Shown: positions 1-11,149 of the stretch, one piece after another
Numbering within the stretch: position 1 is the stretch's first letter
How the letters are laid out: every line of letters starts with the position of its first letter
DNA from: Ariolimax columbianus
Taxonomy: Eukaryota; Mollusca; Gastropoda; Stylommatophora; Arionidae
Direction of reading: 5' to 3'
Assembly: GCA_036924085.1 (NCBI GenBank)
Contig: JAVGWX010000013.1
Coordinates: 53,054,404 to 53,118,403, forward strand
DNA: 64,000 nucleotides
Position numbers and translations under genes: made by a program
Notes under the pieces: generated by a model
Told to the model about the DNA's origin: nothing
The model's database searches: none
Seen by the model: only the letters and a program-made list of their open reading frames with translations

Positions 1-781
1 TCAGCACAGAATGCAGTAAAGAATGGTGGAGTGGGAGTGTACATAGAATATACAAACAACATTAGGGATACAGTCAGAGTACCAACTGGGAAATTCTGTC
101 ATATATATGATGCAGAAATACAGGCAATCAAGGTGGCAACTGAGAAACTGTTGAACACCAAACTCAGTTCACAACCTGTAGTATTTCTTACAGATGCACA
201 ATCAGCACTCCAAGCACTTAAATTTGAGAAACAGCCAGATCTACAGGCTCTACTGTCTGAACTGAGCAACCAGCGCAAGATTGTCATGCAGTGGATACCT
301 TCTCATTGTAGAGTACCAGGAAACGAGAGAGCAGATCGACTGGCAAAGGAGGGTGCTGCAGATGAGCAACCAGATGTGCCAGTTACATACCAACAGAAGA
401 TAAGGATGATCAAATCAATCAGAAAGCCAACAACAGTAACACCAGATGATTACCATAACATGAACAGACAAGAGCAAACTGTTGTGTTGCGCCTTAGAAC
501 AGGACACAACCGACTTTGCAGCCACATGTACACAAAAATGAAGATTGGCAACTCAGCCATGTGTACATGCGGACAGGCGCCCCAGACAGCAGAGCACATA
601 CTACAAAACTGCTCCGAATATGATATACAGAGAAAATCTCACTGGCCCATAGAAACAACACTGGAAGAGAAACTTTATGGACCTGTATGTGAACTACAAA
701 AGACAGTGAAGTTTATACAAGAGACAACATTGCAGATATAGACATAATTTTAAAGCGAACGAAAGAAGAAGAAGAAGAAGA
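1..781 (+). mobile_element. LINE 3' part: RNase H and Cys/His tail domain
   Basis: An open frame enters at base 1 and stops at 739-741. It shows RNase H motifs: Glu in DAEIQAIKVA, Asp in LTDAQSALQAL, and WIPSHCRVPGNERADRLAKE with the final His and Asp. A C-terminal Cys/His element follows (CTCGQAPQTAEHILQNC). The reverse transcriptase is before base 1. The copy ends with a (GAA)n tail at about 763-781, preceded by gcgaacg. The fold order RNase H then CxC-H-C is that of I-group LINEs, but the protein differs from the I-group copies later in the window, so it is a related and separate family. The open frame over more than 730 nt suggests a fairly young copy. Confidence 0.8.
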
Positions 782-799
782 TCCCTGGGACCTCTAAGA

Positions 800-2250
800 T
801 TATTTTGGACTGGTCCTAGCTCCGTATCCATGGTTCTGGAATGACTACTTTGCACTTTTCTATTTCTGCTTCTAGGATGTCTGCATGCTTTCTGTGGATT
901 TCTATGGCCAGATAGTTGGGGCTTTTCCTTGCAGTCTGTTTTTAGTTTTCTCTTGGAACTTCTGGTGTAGAGGGTGACCAGGTAGCCTCTTCAGTTTTTA
1001 AAACTTGAGTAAGGGATTTGTATTTTCTCCTTAATTTAGGGACTCAACATTTGATGTTTTCCCAAGCTCTGTAATAGTAGTGCTTTTCAATGTCCCAAGG
1101 ATAATTCGTAGACCCATATTTTGGACTAAGGCTATTTTCTTGTGTTTGTTTTGGCCACTATGGCAGCAGCATATTTCATGATTTGTCCGATTGCACCAGT
1201 GTAAACTTGTTTGAAGATTCTTTTCTTTGGCTCCCACAATGCACCAGCCAGTTTTTTCATCACTGAAAGTCTTTTTATGGCCGTTGACTGGATTTTCTCT
1301 ATATTTGGTTTCCAGGTATCAAGTCGAATGTGACTCCAAGATTTTTGGAAGAGGTAGATTTTTTATCCATGAGAACATGTTGTTGGTAACTTCCACTTGG
1401 AGGATTCTTAGCTTCAGGCCTTCTCTCCAGACAGTATCGAAGGCACGGGAGAGATTAAAGAAGATTGATAGAACTTTCTTTATCTCTTGAAAGATTTTTT
1501 ATTTTATTTAGGAGTTCGCCTTATTTTCTCTAATCCCCAAGGCGATGTGCATTGCACTGGGATTTTTATTTTGCGCCTGTCGGCCCAGTGCATCCGACTT
1601 CAGCATGCATTTTATGTAAATGACTGCTTCCTCCTGCATTTTCTAAGTGTTTGCTTCCTTGGGGTAACGGCCGGTGCTGTGATGGGGATCAAACCCAGCC
1701 CCTTCTGGTTGTGAGCCATGCCACTTAACCACTAGCCCATGCCGTCCCCTCTTGAAAGATGTTTTCTATGTCCTGTGTTAGATATGTTTATTGGTCCTCT
1801 TTGCCAAAAAATGCTGCCTGTATCTTGTTTGAGTTGGGGCAGACCATGATTTGGTGTCGGGTGAGTCTTTTGTTTATCAGTCTTTCCATCAGCTTCACCA
1901 CACAGCTAAGAAGCCTGTAGTTATGGGGATCTTGTTTGTCTTTTCCTGGTTTAGGAATAGGTTGAATGGTGAGCCTCCTTCCAGAATGGCGGAACAGTAC
2001 GCACATGCCAGCTCTGGTTAAAAAATCCAAGGAGGAACCTCTGGCCTATGAGGCCGTGGTGTTTGAGGAATTCATTTGTGATACCATCTGCCTCTGGTGT
2101 CTTTCTCTCCTTCAGTTTCTTAATTTTAAAAATTTGTCTTATAGCTCCTGTTGCTTGTGCTGTGGTTTTTTTTTTGAGAGCTCTGATCTGAATTCTTACT
2201 TTTTTAACTCTATCTCTTGACAGTTGTGTCTTACTGGCATATTGCACAAA
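800..2250 (-). mobile_element. Decayed antisense LINE (RT and RNase H remnants)
   Basis: Read on the minus strand, 2247-1950 gives a thumb-like start KTPEADGITNEFLKHHGLIG, then PIPKPGKDKQDPHNYRLLSC (about 1960-1900), which are RT motifs. At 1140-1031, ALVQNMGLRIILGTLKSTTI is the post-RT segment of I-group LINEs. Stops and frameshifts are frequent. The copy is split by a SINE at 1496-1748. Boundaries are approximate and I saw no 3' tail. Confidence 0.65.
1496..1748 (-). mobile_element. SINE-1 copy a, with 12-bp target duplication
   Basis: Antisense copy of the tRNA-headed SINE described at 47277. The A/T-rich tail is at the left (ttttttattttattta) and the gggga-type head is at 1748. The flanks ctcttgaaagat at 1484-1495 and 1749-1760 are identical, so the insertion is clean. 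It lies inside the antisense LINE and is therefore younger than it. Confidence 0.88.
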
Positions 2251-2477
2251 ACTTCCTCACTTTGAATCAAATAACAGCGCATGTCACCCATTTCAGCGGA
2301 CAGAGCAAAAGGAAAAGATTTTGCACACAGCTGAACAGAGTGGCATAGATTGGTCTTCATCACACGTGTTGGATTAACTTCGATACAGTAATCTTAGTAT
2401 CCACTTTGGCAGATTTTGTATTTGATTCTAGGCAGACAAAGCTGTTCGAATTTTGCTTGTTTTTTTACCTGGAATAC

Positions 2478-3850
2478 CATGCTGGACAAAATCAGTAATT
2501 ATACCACTGCCTAAATCAGGAAACCTAAATATGTGTCAGAACTATCAAACAATCAGTCTGATAAGTCATCCAAGTAAAGTTCTCTTGAGAATAATACTTA
2601 ACAGACTGAAATCACAGGCAGAGAATATCATTGCAGAAGAACAAGCTGGCTTTCGAGCGGGAAGGAGTACCATCGAGCAGATATTTAATCTTCGGCTAAT
2701 GAATGAGAAGTACTCAGAATATCAACAACAACTCTACCATGTCTTCATTGACTTTAGAAAAGCATCTGACAGAGTGTGGCATGCGGCGCTATGGTCAACA
2801 ATGACGCATTATAAGTTCAACAGTGATATTATGAGGGTAATTGCAAACCTTTATGAGCAGGCGACAAGCGCAGTCTCTGTAGAGGGAACGCTAGGCGATT
2901 GGTTCCGTACGACGGTGGGTGTGAGACAGGAATGTATACTCTCCCCAACACTCTTCAATATATTCTTGGAGAGAATAATGTAGACGACCTTAAAAGAACA
3001 TGTTGGCACGGTTAAAATAGGTGACAGGCTTATCACAAACTTCTGATTTGCTGATGATATTGATGTATTGGCAGGCACAGAAAGGGAACTCCAGGAGTTG
3101 ATTGGTAGCTTGGATAGAGCGGCCCTGAGTTTTGGTATGGAAATAGATGCAGATAAAAAAAGCTCATGACCAATAACATAGCAGGGTTTAAATCTGTAAT
3201 AGAGGCAAATGGGCAGGAACTTGAGGTGGTAAAACGTTTCAAATATCTGGGATCATTGATCAGTGAAGAGGGATCGAAGCCAGAGGTAATTGCAAGAATA
3301 GCACAAACAACAGCGGCGCTGACTCGGCTGAAACCTATATGGCAAGACAAGCGGCTCGCCCTCTGCATAAAAGTTAGACTAATGTGCTCTCTGGTGATCT
3401 CAATATTTATGTATGCCTGCAAGACCTGGACCATTACAGCAGATATCCAGGGCAGAATACATGCAATGGAAATGAGGTGCTATAGAAAACTCCTAAATGT
3501 TACATATAAAGATCGTGTCACGAACGTAGAAATACATCAGAGAGTTGAAGACGCAATTGGTCCTTTTGAAGATATTTTCACAGCTATCAAAAGACGAAAG
3601 ATGGCCTGGTGCAGGCACGTCGCGAGGTCCAACGGAATTGCCAACTTGATACTCTTTGGTTCCGTACCGGGACAGCGAGGACGTCCAAGGAAGAAAAGGC
3701 GGGACAACATCACTGAGTGGTCAGGCCTTCGTCCCGGTGAGATACGACAGGCGGCGACAGACAGACAGGGATGGCGTGGGATTTTGGGAGTGTCTGCATA
3801 TGAGCCCCAACGACCTGATGGGTTATGGGATGAACTGAACTGAACTGAAC
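2478..3850 (+). mobile_element. RTE-like LINE copy A (RT and C-terminal domain), frameshifted
   Basis: The frame at 2453-2983 carries LPKSGNLNMCQNYQTISLIS, EEQAGFRAGRSTIEQIFNLR and VFIDFRKASDRVW, then VGVRQECILSPTLFNIFLER. These are RT motifs, with the usual G of RQG changed to E. After a stop, the FADD region is damaged (about 3045-3060), and the frame at 3166-3843 gives the C-terminal FKYLGSLISEEGSKPEVIAR and RRKMAWCRHVARSNG region. The 3' end is a short (ACTGA)n run at about 3831-3850. It is 5'-truncated and lacks endonuclease. Confidence 0.85.
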
Positions 3851-4293
3851 CATGTTGTGTCAAGGGCTTTACTAAATCCATCACTCTGTCTAATTACTGG
3901 ACAACCGACTGGATAGAGCCAAGAGAATGCTACTTTTGATGTTTATCTATTGTTAGGCATGCATACCACATGCCCAGCCCATCTTCATTTCCTTATTAAC
4001 AAAGTATATATGATGTCCTTGAATAAGGTTTGGCATCAGATTATGGTGCTGTGGATTTGGTACCTCTCAGTTTTCTTCACTCCATTGTCCATTCAGTAAC
4101 TAAAACTTTCTGTGCATTTGTATTATGTAGGTTCCATACCTTGCAGTTGTATATCATTGCTGGAATACCATGTTGGACCAAGAGTTTTTTCAGTATTTTC
4201 TAAATATGGCTTCAGCATTTTGTGTTCTGGAAAGTTTGTTATAAAAAGATGTACTGAAATAAATATTTTAATATTTGTATTTATCAATGGCAG
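3851..4293 (+). other. Non-coding stretch before ENT exon 1
   Basis: AT-rich intron sequence of the ENT gene. I see no gene or recognisable element here. The region from 4229 to the acceptor at 4293 is T/A-rich, as expected before a splice acceptor. Confidence 0.5.
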
Positions 4294-4375
4294 ACGGTAT
4301 GGTGTGTTCTTTATATTTGGATTTCTTGGACTGGCATCATTGCTCCCATGGAACTTTTTCATTACAGCTAAGACG
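4294..4375 (+). CDS. SLC29: ENT exon 1 of window: TM1 with PWN motif
   Basis: This exon encodes RYGVFFIFGFLGLASLLPWN followed by FFITAKT. It is TM1 of an ENT transporter, with the family PWN signature. The acceptor is ggcag|a, so the exon opens with the third base of a split codon. The donor is acg|gttagt (phase 0). The residue after PWNFF, equivalent to Met33 of human ENT1, is Ile, as in ENT2. The initiator Met is not in this exon, so at least one coding exon lies upstream, before the LINE-filled first 4 kb. Confidence 0.9.
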
Positions 4376-4823
4376 GTTAGTTTTGCATTTACATTTTGTA
4401 ATAAACCTGGTTCATGTCAAAGGAGATGGAAATAGAATAGATTAAGGAATGGTCTGACTGGAGCACTGGCACTACTGTGACTGGCCAGCAAGCTGACAAG
4501 TAGTATTCCATTGCTAGCAAGATACTAAACAGACTGATTTTAATGTACAGACTGGAAATGCTAAAGTACTACTGAATAGACATCTAACTAAAACAGCAAC
4601 ATTGATTGCTAGAGAACTTGTTGGTATGAAACCAGCACTGATAGAATTTATAGAAAAAAAACACACAAATATATAAATAAAATAGGGGTAGTTGTGACAA
4701 GAAAAAAAGAGACGGGAAATATTATGGTCTAATAGGAAAGAGAAGATCATCACAGGAATACTGCTGCTTAGGAACTTTTAGTGATACCTCATTAGAGAGG
4801 AATAGAAATAGAGACATCAACCA
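4376..4823 (+). other. Intron stretch, nothing recognised
   Basis: Start of ENT intron 1. It is AT-rich with no supported ORF, repeat or RNA gene. Short antisense ORFs here have no recognisable motif. Confidence 0.45.
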
Positions 4824-4965
4824 ACTGCTGCCTTGCAGGGGGGCTAGAGACAACGAACAGCTACAGGGGCAGTAACCCCAAACAAATACATGCTGAAGAC
4901 AGATGCACTAGGCCTCTGGGCATAGGAACACAGTGTAACACAACCCATCTCATCATCACAACACA
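4824..4965 (+). mobile_element. Short SINE-like element carrying the shared core (family 3)
   Basis: It begins caactgctgccttgcag and contains tgctgaagacagatgcact at 4890-4908, then cacagtgtaaca. A second copy with the same head and core is at 27946-28075. The core is also that of SINE-1. The right end runs into ctcatcatcac. No target duplication was found. Boundaries are approximate. Confidence 0.55.
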
Positions 4966-4969
4966 TAGA

Positions 4970-5690
4970 AATGACTTTGATCTGGAAGTTTGATGATGAA
5001 AGAGAAAGATGAAGAATTTGGAACAATTTGTTTAAGATGAACACATCAACGTTGGAAACTATGAAGATTAGCTGATCAACAGGCCCACTTAACATACACG
5101 TATAGAATATCAAACCTATGGAGACCCAAGAGCTCATGTGCCTAGGCAGCATATTTACAGAAGATCTAAGGCTTGATAGATAAATTGAAACTGGATGCCA
5201 CAAAGCCTCTGCCATTACTTATCAACTGTCATCACTACGTAAACACCAGGACATTATCTTGGTAACAAAACACCAACTGATAAATAGTATATTTATACCA
5301 CCTCTTTGCTACCAGTGTCTAAGGCACCGAAGAGAAAAATTATATGTGAAATTAAATGTTGAGGAAAGCCACCAAAGTCACCAGGAGCGATAGAATGAGA
5401 AAGTTAACATTTGAAATATGGAGAGACCTGCTCCTTGTACTGGAAACATAGCAAGACAGAAAATAATATGGTTTAGTCATCTCATAAGAATGCAACCTGA
5501 TCAACTACCACTGCACACATATATAACACAAGAAGATTATTTGGTTACAACTCGTAAGGAAGTCCATGTGACAGATAGTTAAAATAACAGAAAACCTGCA
5601 TGACTTTCAGGGATTTACACAACACACTTGGCTGAATAAAAGCAACTTCAGCTTCCCATGATGCTTAGTGGCACTAGTGGATGGAAAAGT
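4970..5690 (+). mobile_element. Decayed LINE, post-RT C-terminal region
   Basis: Across several frames the + strand reads CLGSIFTEDLRLD (about 5130-5180), AITYQLSSLRKHQDI, and TKHQLINSIFIPPLCYQC (about 5265-5320), then a WFSHLIRMQPDQLPLHTY-like stretch near 5470-5520. This is the region after RT in RTE-like LINEs, the same type as the antisense copy at 61570-61950. It has many stops and no endonuclease. A clear tail was not seen. Confidence 0.6.
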
Positions 5691-5954
5691 AAAGCAAATA
5701 TAAAGTAAAAATCATTACAGCTGCAATCGCTTGTGTGCATTACAATTAATGGCCTAGTTTCAGTCTTTTGTGTTTGGTGTACCTTACAATTAAGGGGTCC
5801 ATTTAAACTGTCTTCTCATCATGTCTGAGATGAGTTTGAGCCAGTAGCACATCTTGATAGTTCAGAATATTTAGTGAACAGGCCTAGAGAGACCTGAACA
5901 TACAATAATAATAATAAACATATAAACAAAATAAAATAAAGTGGAATCTAGAAA

Positions 5955-8429
5955 ATCTCAAAAAAAGACATATTGGTAGTCCAGGGTGATTGGCATGCAA
6001 AAATTGGAGAAGATGCAGTCCACGACTGGAGGGGAACATGTGGCCCATACGGTAATAGAGAAACCAATGACCGTCAGACTCCTAGAATTTGTTTGGGTTA
6101 AACAAGCCGTTGAGACGCTGGACATGGCATAACCCAAACAATGAAGTGCACAGCCAGATTGACTATACACTGGTCCAGAGGAGGTTCCGATCGAGCATCA
6201 ACTCCGACAAAATGAGAAGTTTCCCCGGAGCTGATATAGGAAGCGACCACGATCTTGTTATGATGACCATGTGTCTGCAATTGAAGGGAGTTGCAAAGAA
6301 GGATGTGACCAGGCCAAAGTTTGACCTGAACAAACTAATGGACCCAACAATCACAGAAGTGTTCCAAGCAAGGGTGGGAGGGAGATTTGCGCCACTGTTG
6401 GCTCTCAGAGAGGGACTAGATACAGATACAGTTACAGAGTCTCTTAACGCAGCTCTCATAGATACTGCAACAGAGATCCTGGGATGCCACCAAACAAAAA
6501 AGAAGCCATGGGTGACCAAAAGCATTCTCGACCTTTGTGATAAAAGAAGGTCACTGAAAAAACACAATCACCCAACGGAGGAGGTCGGCAGTTATAAAGA
6601 GGTCAAGAAAGCCATACAACAAAAGATGAGAGAGGCGAAAGAAGCGTGGATATGTGAGCAATGCACAAACATCGAATAGAGACTAAACAGAAATGATGCT
6701 AAAGGAGCATACAAGGTTGTCAAAGAACTGGTAACACCAAGACAAAACAGGAACCGTATGATCCATGATAAAAGCGGCAAGTGTCTTATTGAGGAAAATG
6801 ACGTACTGGCACGATGGACAGAGTACTGTTCCGAGCTATATAACTATGAAGGGCGAAACGAACCTGAGAAAACAATCTCCCCAACACCAACAAATATAGA
6901 GGATAACCAACTGATAACAAAGGAAGAGGTATTTGCAGCGGTATAGACATTGAGAAGAGGGAAAGCGGCCGGCGTGGACAATATACCAGCAGAGCTCTTA
7001 CAAGCAGATGGAGAGGTAGTGGTGGAAGGCCTGACACAGATCTGCAACAAAATATGGCCGACAGGAAACTGGCCGGACTCATGGATGAAATCAAAAGTTA
7101 TACCGTTACATAAGTCTGGAAACCTAAAGCTGTGCCAAAATTACAGAATAATAAGCCTCATCAGCCACCCTAGTAAGGTGATGCTTAGATTAATCCTCGA
7201 CCGATTGAAGCCCCAAGCAGAGAAAATTATTGCAGAGGAGCAAGCAGGGTTCAGACAGGGAAGAAGCACTACAGAACAGATATTTAATTTAAGGCTGCTA
7301 AGCGAGAAATATCTAGAACGACAGCAAACACTGTATCATGTGTTTGTGGATTTTAAGAAGGTTTTTGATAGAGTATGGCATAAAGCGCTTTGGGCAACCA
7401 TGAGGATGTATAATATCAACGGAAATATTATAACGGCCCTTGAACACCTGTATGACAAGGCGTCTAGCGCAGTTCTTGTGAATGGGAGGCGAGGAGACTG
7501 GTTTCGCACATCAGTTGGTGTGAGACAGGGGTGTACACTCTCTCCAACTCTTTTCAATATATTCCTTGAAGGAATTATGAGTGAGGCACTTGGAGGTCAC
7601 GTTGGTACTGTCAAGATAGGGGGCCGAACAATTACCAACCTTCATTTTGCAGATGATATTGGCGGGTTCAGAAGCAGAACTCCAGGAATGGGTCAGAAGG
7701 CTCGATGAAACAGCTCTTAACTATGGTATGGAGATAAACGCTGGAAAGACAAAATTAATGACCAACAACGCCACAGGCTTCAACAGCAGGATAAAAGCTA
7801 ACGGTCAGGAACTCGAAGTAGTTGACCATTTTAAATATCTTGGGTCGATTGTCAGTGATGAAGGATCAAAATGTGAGGTGTTGGCCAGAATAGCACAGAC
7901 AATAGCGGCGCTCGCACGGCTTAACAAAATCTGGCAAGATAAACGGTTAGCACTATGCACGAAAATCAGATTAATGCGTACACTGGTCCTGTCAATATTC
8001 CTCTATGCGTGTGAGACATGGACAGTTACAGCTGACCTTCAACGAAGGATACAGGCCTTGGAGATGAGATGTTTCCGAAAACTGTTAAACGTCACGTACA
8101 AAGATCGAGTTACAAATGAGGAATTACAACACCAATAGGGCCTTTCGAAGACCTCTTGGCAACTGTGAAAAGAAGGAAACTCACTTGGTACGGTCACATA
8201 TCGAGATCAAATGGTCTTGCAAACACAATCCTCCACGGAAAGGTGCATGGCAGACGACAAAGAGGCCAGTCCAAAAAGAGATGGGAGGACAACATAAAAG
8301 AATGGACCAGTCTCCGACCAGAAGAGTCACAGGCAGCGGCATCTGACAGAGAAGGGTGGCGTGGAGTTGTGAGGATGTCTTCATGTGTGCCCCAACGACC
8401 TCACCGGCTGCGGGATGACCTGACCTGAT
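5955..8429 (+). mobile_element. RTE-like LINE copy C: end of endonuclease, RT, C-terminal domain
   Basis: The endonuclease end is visible near 5985-6240 (GNRETNDRQTP, QIDYTLVQRRFRSSIN, GADIGSDHDLVMM). The linker occupies 6300-6940, and the RT frame 6950-7708 has GVDNIPAELLQ, EEQAGFRQGRSTTEQIFNLR, VFVDFKKVFDRVW, VGVRQGCTLSPTLFNIFLEG and LHFADDIGG. The catalytic FADD is intact. After a frameshift near 7650 the frame 7647-8138 carries FKYLGSIVSDEGSKCEVLAR, and 8156-8428 the C-terminal RRKLTWYGHISRSNG. Disruptions include a stop at about 6676, a stop at 6943-6945 and frameshifts near 7650 and 8140. It ends with a short (GACCT)n run at 8416-8427. Confidence 0.88.
6950..7708 (+). pseudogene. Reverse transcriptase frame of LINE copy C
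   Basis: A 252-codon open frame holding the RT palm of an RTE-like LINE. Motif A is VFVDFKKVFDRVW, motif B is VRQGCTLSPTLFN and motif C is FADD. It is cut off from the upstream endonuclease/linker frame by the TAG at 6943-6945 and from the downstream domain by a frameshift just after FADD. It cannot make a working protein as it stands. Confidence 0.85.
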
Positions 8430-8569
8430 ATTGATGTTGCATAAGAAACCCAGAAAAAGTCTCTAACATTCTTTTCAAGGAATACCTACTTTGAGACTAG
8501 ATTTTAAAAATATGGAACGTGCGCTTATTTTTACATGCAGGCATTTGTACAGTTATTAGAGGATCATTA

Positions 8570-8808
8570 AGCTGACTAGCGTAGTGGTAGAGCACTCACT
8601 TTTCAGAGCAACAGTAGGGACTCAATTCTCGTTACTGGCACACTCCACCCGTCGACTTAGCTGTAAATACATACCTGACATACCTGCTAGGCAAGGAAAG
8701 ACAGCAAGGAAGGGAATGCTCACGCCATCTCACAAACAAGCTGTGGCTTTGTACAATGTAGTAATTTGACAGCAGTGTCTGCTATGGGACAACCTTTACC
8801 TTTACCTA
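8570..8808 (+). mobile_element. SINE-2 copy a, tRNA-like head
   Basis: The head contains tagcgtagtgg (8577-8587), a perfect pol III A box. A degenerate B box ggactcaattct is at about 8618-8629. The body includes ctgacagcagtgtctgctatgg-type sequence near 8767-8785 and ends with a repeated ctttac (8792-8805). Copies at 20236 and 41800 share head or body. No clear target duplication. Confidence 0.7.
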
Positions 8809-9678
8809 AGCTGTTTGATCCTCCATAAATAGATCTGACAAATGGCATTACAGAAACAGAGAACTGAACTTATGTAGTAGATCATGAAGAAACTGATACA
8901 GAGTAGAGGTAGGAGACAAGGAAGTTTAGCAAATTGGGTGTGGTACCATGTGCACATCAAAGAGTTCTGGGGATATCACAATCACAAAAATACATGCCCT
9001 GAGTGCTGTCAAATCTTTTGTGTGTTTTGGAGATATGCAAGCATTCCAATTCTGACAGTTTCATGTTTTCAGGCAGTCAGTCAAGCACTAGAATACAACT
9101 TTACATGCTTCCTGATGCGTGGAACATTATTCTAGTATGAAAATAGCAATTATAATTCCTCTTTTTCTTTAAAAAATCTTTTCTGAAATTGTATCCTTAA
9201 TTCTGAATTGAATCTGTAAAAAGATGTCTTTTGGGAAATTTTATGAGAATATCAGGGCTTTAACACATGTAATAATGATAACTAGTGGTAGAAAAATGGA
9301 CGGAGAGAGAAAATGCTTGATGGTTGAATATCTTTGCATGGAAGACGGTCAACTGGAGAACTGAAAAACAGCTACTTGGACAGGAAGATGTCTATGTCCA
9401 TCAACATGGTCTGATCGATTATGCCCATCAAGAGACATAATAATGATCTATAAACTGATGATCCTTCATCTTTGTAATATTGCTTATAAAGATGAATTTT
9501 TGATATATGTCACATATGTAGACAGTATCATATTTACTGATTGAGATAGCTGTTATAAATTTATGAAATAGGTATTGATGTTAATGTTTTTGCCTTGTCT
9601 ACTCAATGAGGACTTTGTTATTGTTCATTCTTAAGCCATATTAGGATAGTACTAATTTGTTTCCTCTTAAAATTGCAG
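8809..9678 (+). other. Intron stretch, nothing recognised
   Basis: AT-rich end of ENT intron 1. Short ORFs such as 8884-9135 show no known motif. The T-rich run before the exon 2 acceptor is ordinary. Confidence 0.45.
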
Positions 9679-9842
9679 TATTTTGACTACAAATTCCGCA
9701 ACACAAGTCTTCCCAGCAACATATCTTTTGATGATGACAGATATATTACACCAATGCAGCAAGAGTTTGAGAGCTACCTGTCTATTGTTTCAAATGGGTC
9801 TAACTTGGTCTTTATGATTCTGACTGTGTTGTTAGTTCAAAG
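9679..9842 (+). CDS. SLC29: ENT exon 2: outer loop 1 and TM2, GC donor
   Basis: The exon encodes YFDYKFRNTSLPSNISFDDD, continues through MQQEFESYLSIVSNGSNLVF and ends MILTVLLVQ plus two bases of a split codon. NTS and NIS are N-glycosylation sequons in the large outer loop, where human ENT1 is glycosylated at Asn48. The remainder is TM2. The acceptor is ttgcag|tat. The donor is ag|gcaagt, a GC donor with otherwise perfect consensus. The nearby GT at 9847-9848 would give the wrong phase and a stop in exon 3. Confidence 0.9.
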
Positions 9843-10615
9843 GCAAGTAGAATATTTATGAATTAGCTTGTGTTTAAGCACTGTTATTAAAGGTAGAGGG
9901 CCAACCTATATGTTAGCTTCAATTAATAGCATGTCATATTTTGTGTATTTCACCAAGTTAAAATACTCAGTTACTCTAAAGCATGATACAGGAAAACAAA
10001 AGAATATGACTGCTGCACCATACCAAGCATGTTATCAGGGACAAAAAAGGAGAGTTGATACATCAGGGCTAGTAACCTTGTCATATAAAACAAATCTTTC
10101 ACTGTAAAATGAGAAAATACATGTATCTGTCCGTCTTGCAAAAACTCTTGAACAGTGAGCTCTAGAGATGTGAAATTTGGACAGCTCATTCTGTCTGGAA
10201 TTTCTAGATCACTGCATTGCTCATTCCCAAATTAATTCATATCAATTAAATGTTTGCTTTATAACATTTTGGGTATAGTGTACAGTGTCACATTTTTTGT
10301 GAAACTGATCGATATAAGAGGAGGTCAGTCAGTCCTTTGACCCTGGACAACATGCGCGAGGGCAATTTTTTTGTTTTAGCGTAGCCACTCACGGTTCTTG
10401 AGTGCAATGCTATTCAAATAGAGTTTTCTGTGTCACGTGAATATTTCGTAACTTGAAGTCACTACCGAATTGTATGCATTAAAAAATTATATTATTTCCC
10501 GGACGAAGACACCATTAAATTTTCAGTTACTTATAAAACAGCCAATACAAGAACAAATAAAGGGCCTTAGAGCATTCCTTCTCAATGAGACCAGATTCAG
10601 AGGTAACATACCTCC
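9843..10615 (+). other. Intron stretch after the GC donor, nothing recognised
   Basis: Start of ENT intron 2, opening with gcaagt. AT-rich, no supported gene or element. The part at 10320-10460 is less AT-rich and was not identified. Confidence 0.45.
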
Positions 10616-10958
10616 CCTCTACACAAAAAACCATGCCTATTACCAGTTGAACAGAAGAGAGCAGGTCGTGGTGTTTAGACTTTGCACTGGCTACAATAAA
10701 CTGAGGTACCACCTATTAAACAAATTGAAGATAGGTGGCACTGACGAATGCTCGTGTGGTACCAGGAAAATGACTGCTGAACATTTGCTGCAAAACTGCC
10801 CGACATACGAAGATCAGAGAAAGCAGATGTGGCCATCACCAGTGGCAACACTAGACAAGCTCTATGGCAGTGTCGACAGCCTCAGGATGATCCGCTGCTT
10901 TTTTCGAAAAAATACAGGTTGATGTCTGACAGCGTACGAAGAAGAAGAAGAAGAAGAC
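10616..10958 (+). mobile_element. I-group LINE, 5'-truncated 3' end
   Basis: From about 10618 the frame reads YTKNHAYYQLNRREQVVVFR and then the Cys/His element CSCGTRKMTAEHLLQNCPTY, matching the copies at 38431-39454 and 46553-47162. Upstream residues do not match, so the 5' break is near 10616. The 3' end is gacagcgtacgaagaag with (GAA)n to 10958. Only the end of the ORF remains. Confidence 0.82.
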
Positions 10959-11149
10959 ACTTCCCCTCGCCTCTACAAAAAGAAGGTGGTGCTCATTAAC
11001 AACTACTTTATTTTCTAAATTATCACTTACTAATGCAGTAATATTACATGCATACCGATAAATTAGATACGTACAACATTTATATATGGTGAATTTGATA
11101 CGTCTGTATCTGTGGATGTGGTCTTGCACATCAGTATGTGGCGAGTGAG

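Noticed and set aside
2453..3843. Two separate genes at 2453-2983 and 3166-3843
   Set aside because: They are successive parts of one frameshifted LINE polyprotein.
9843..9850. GT donor at 9847-9848 for exon 2
   Set aside because: It would leave the wrong phase and bring a stop a few codons into exon 3. The GC donor keeps the ENT alignment.
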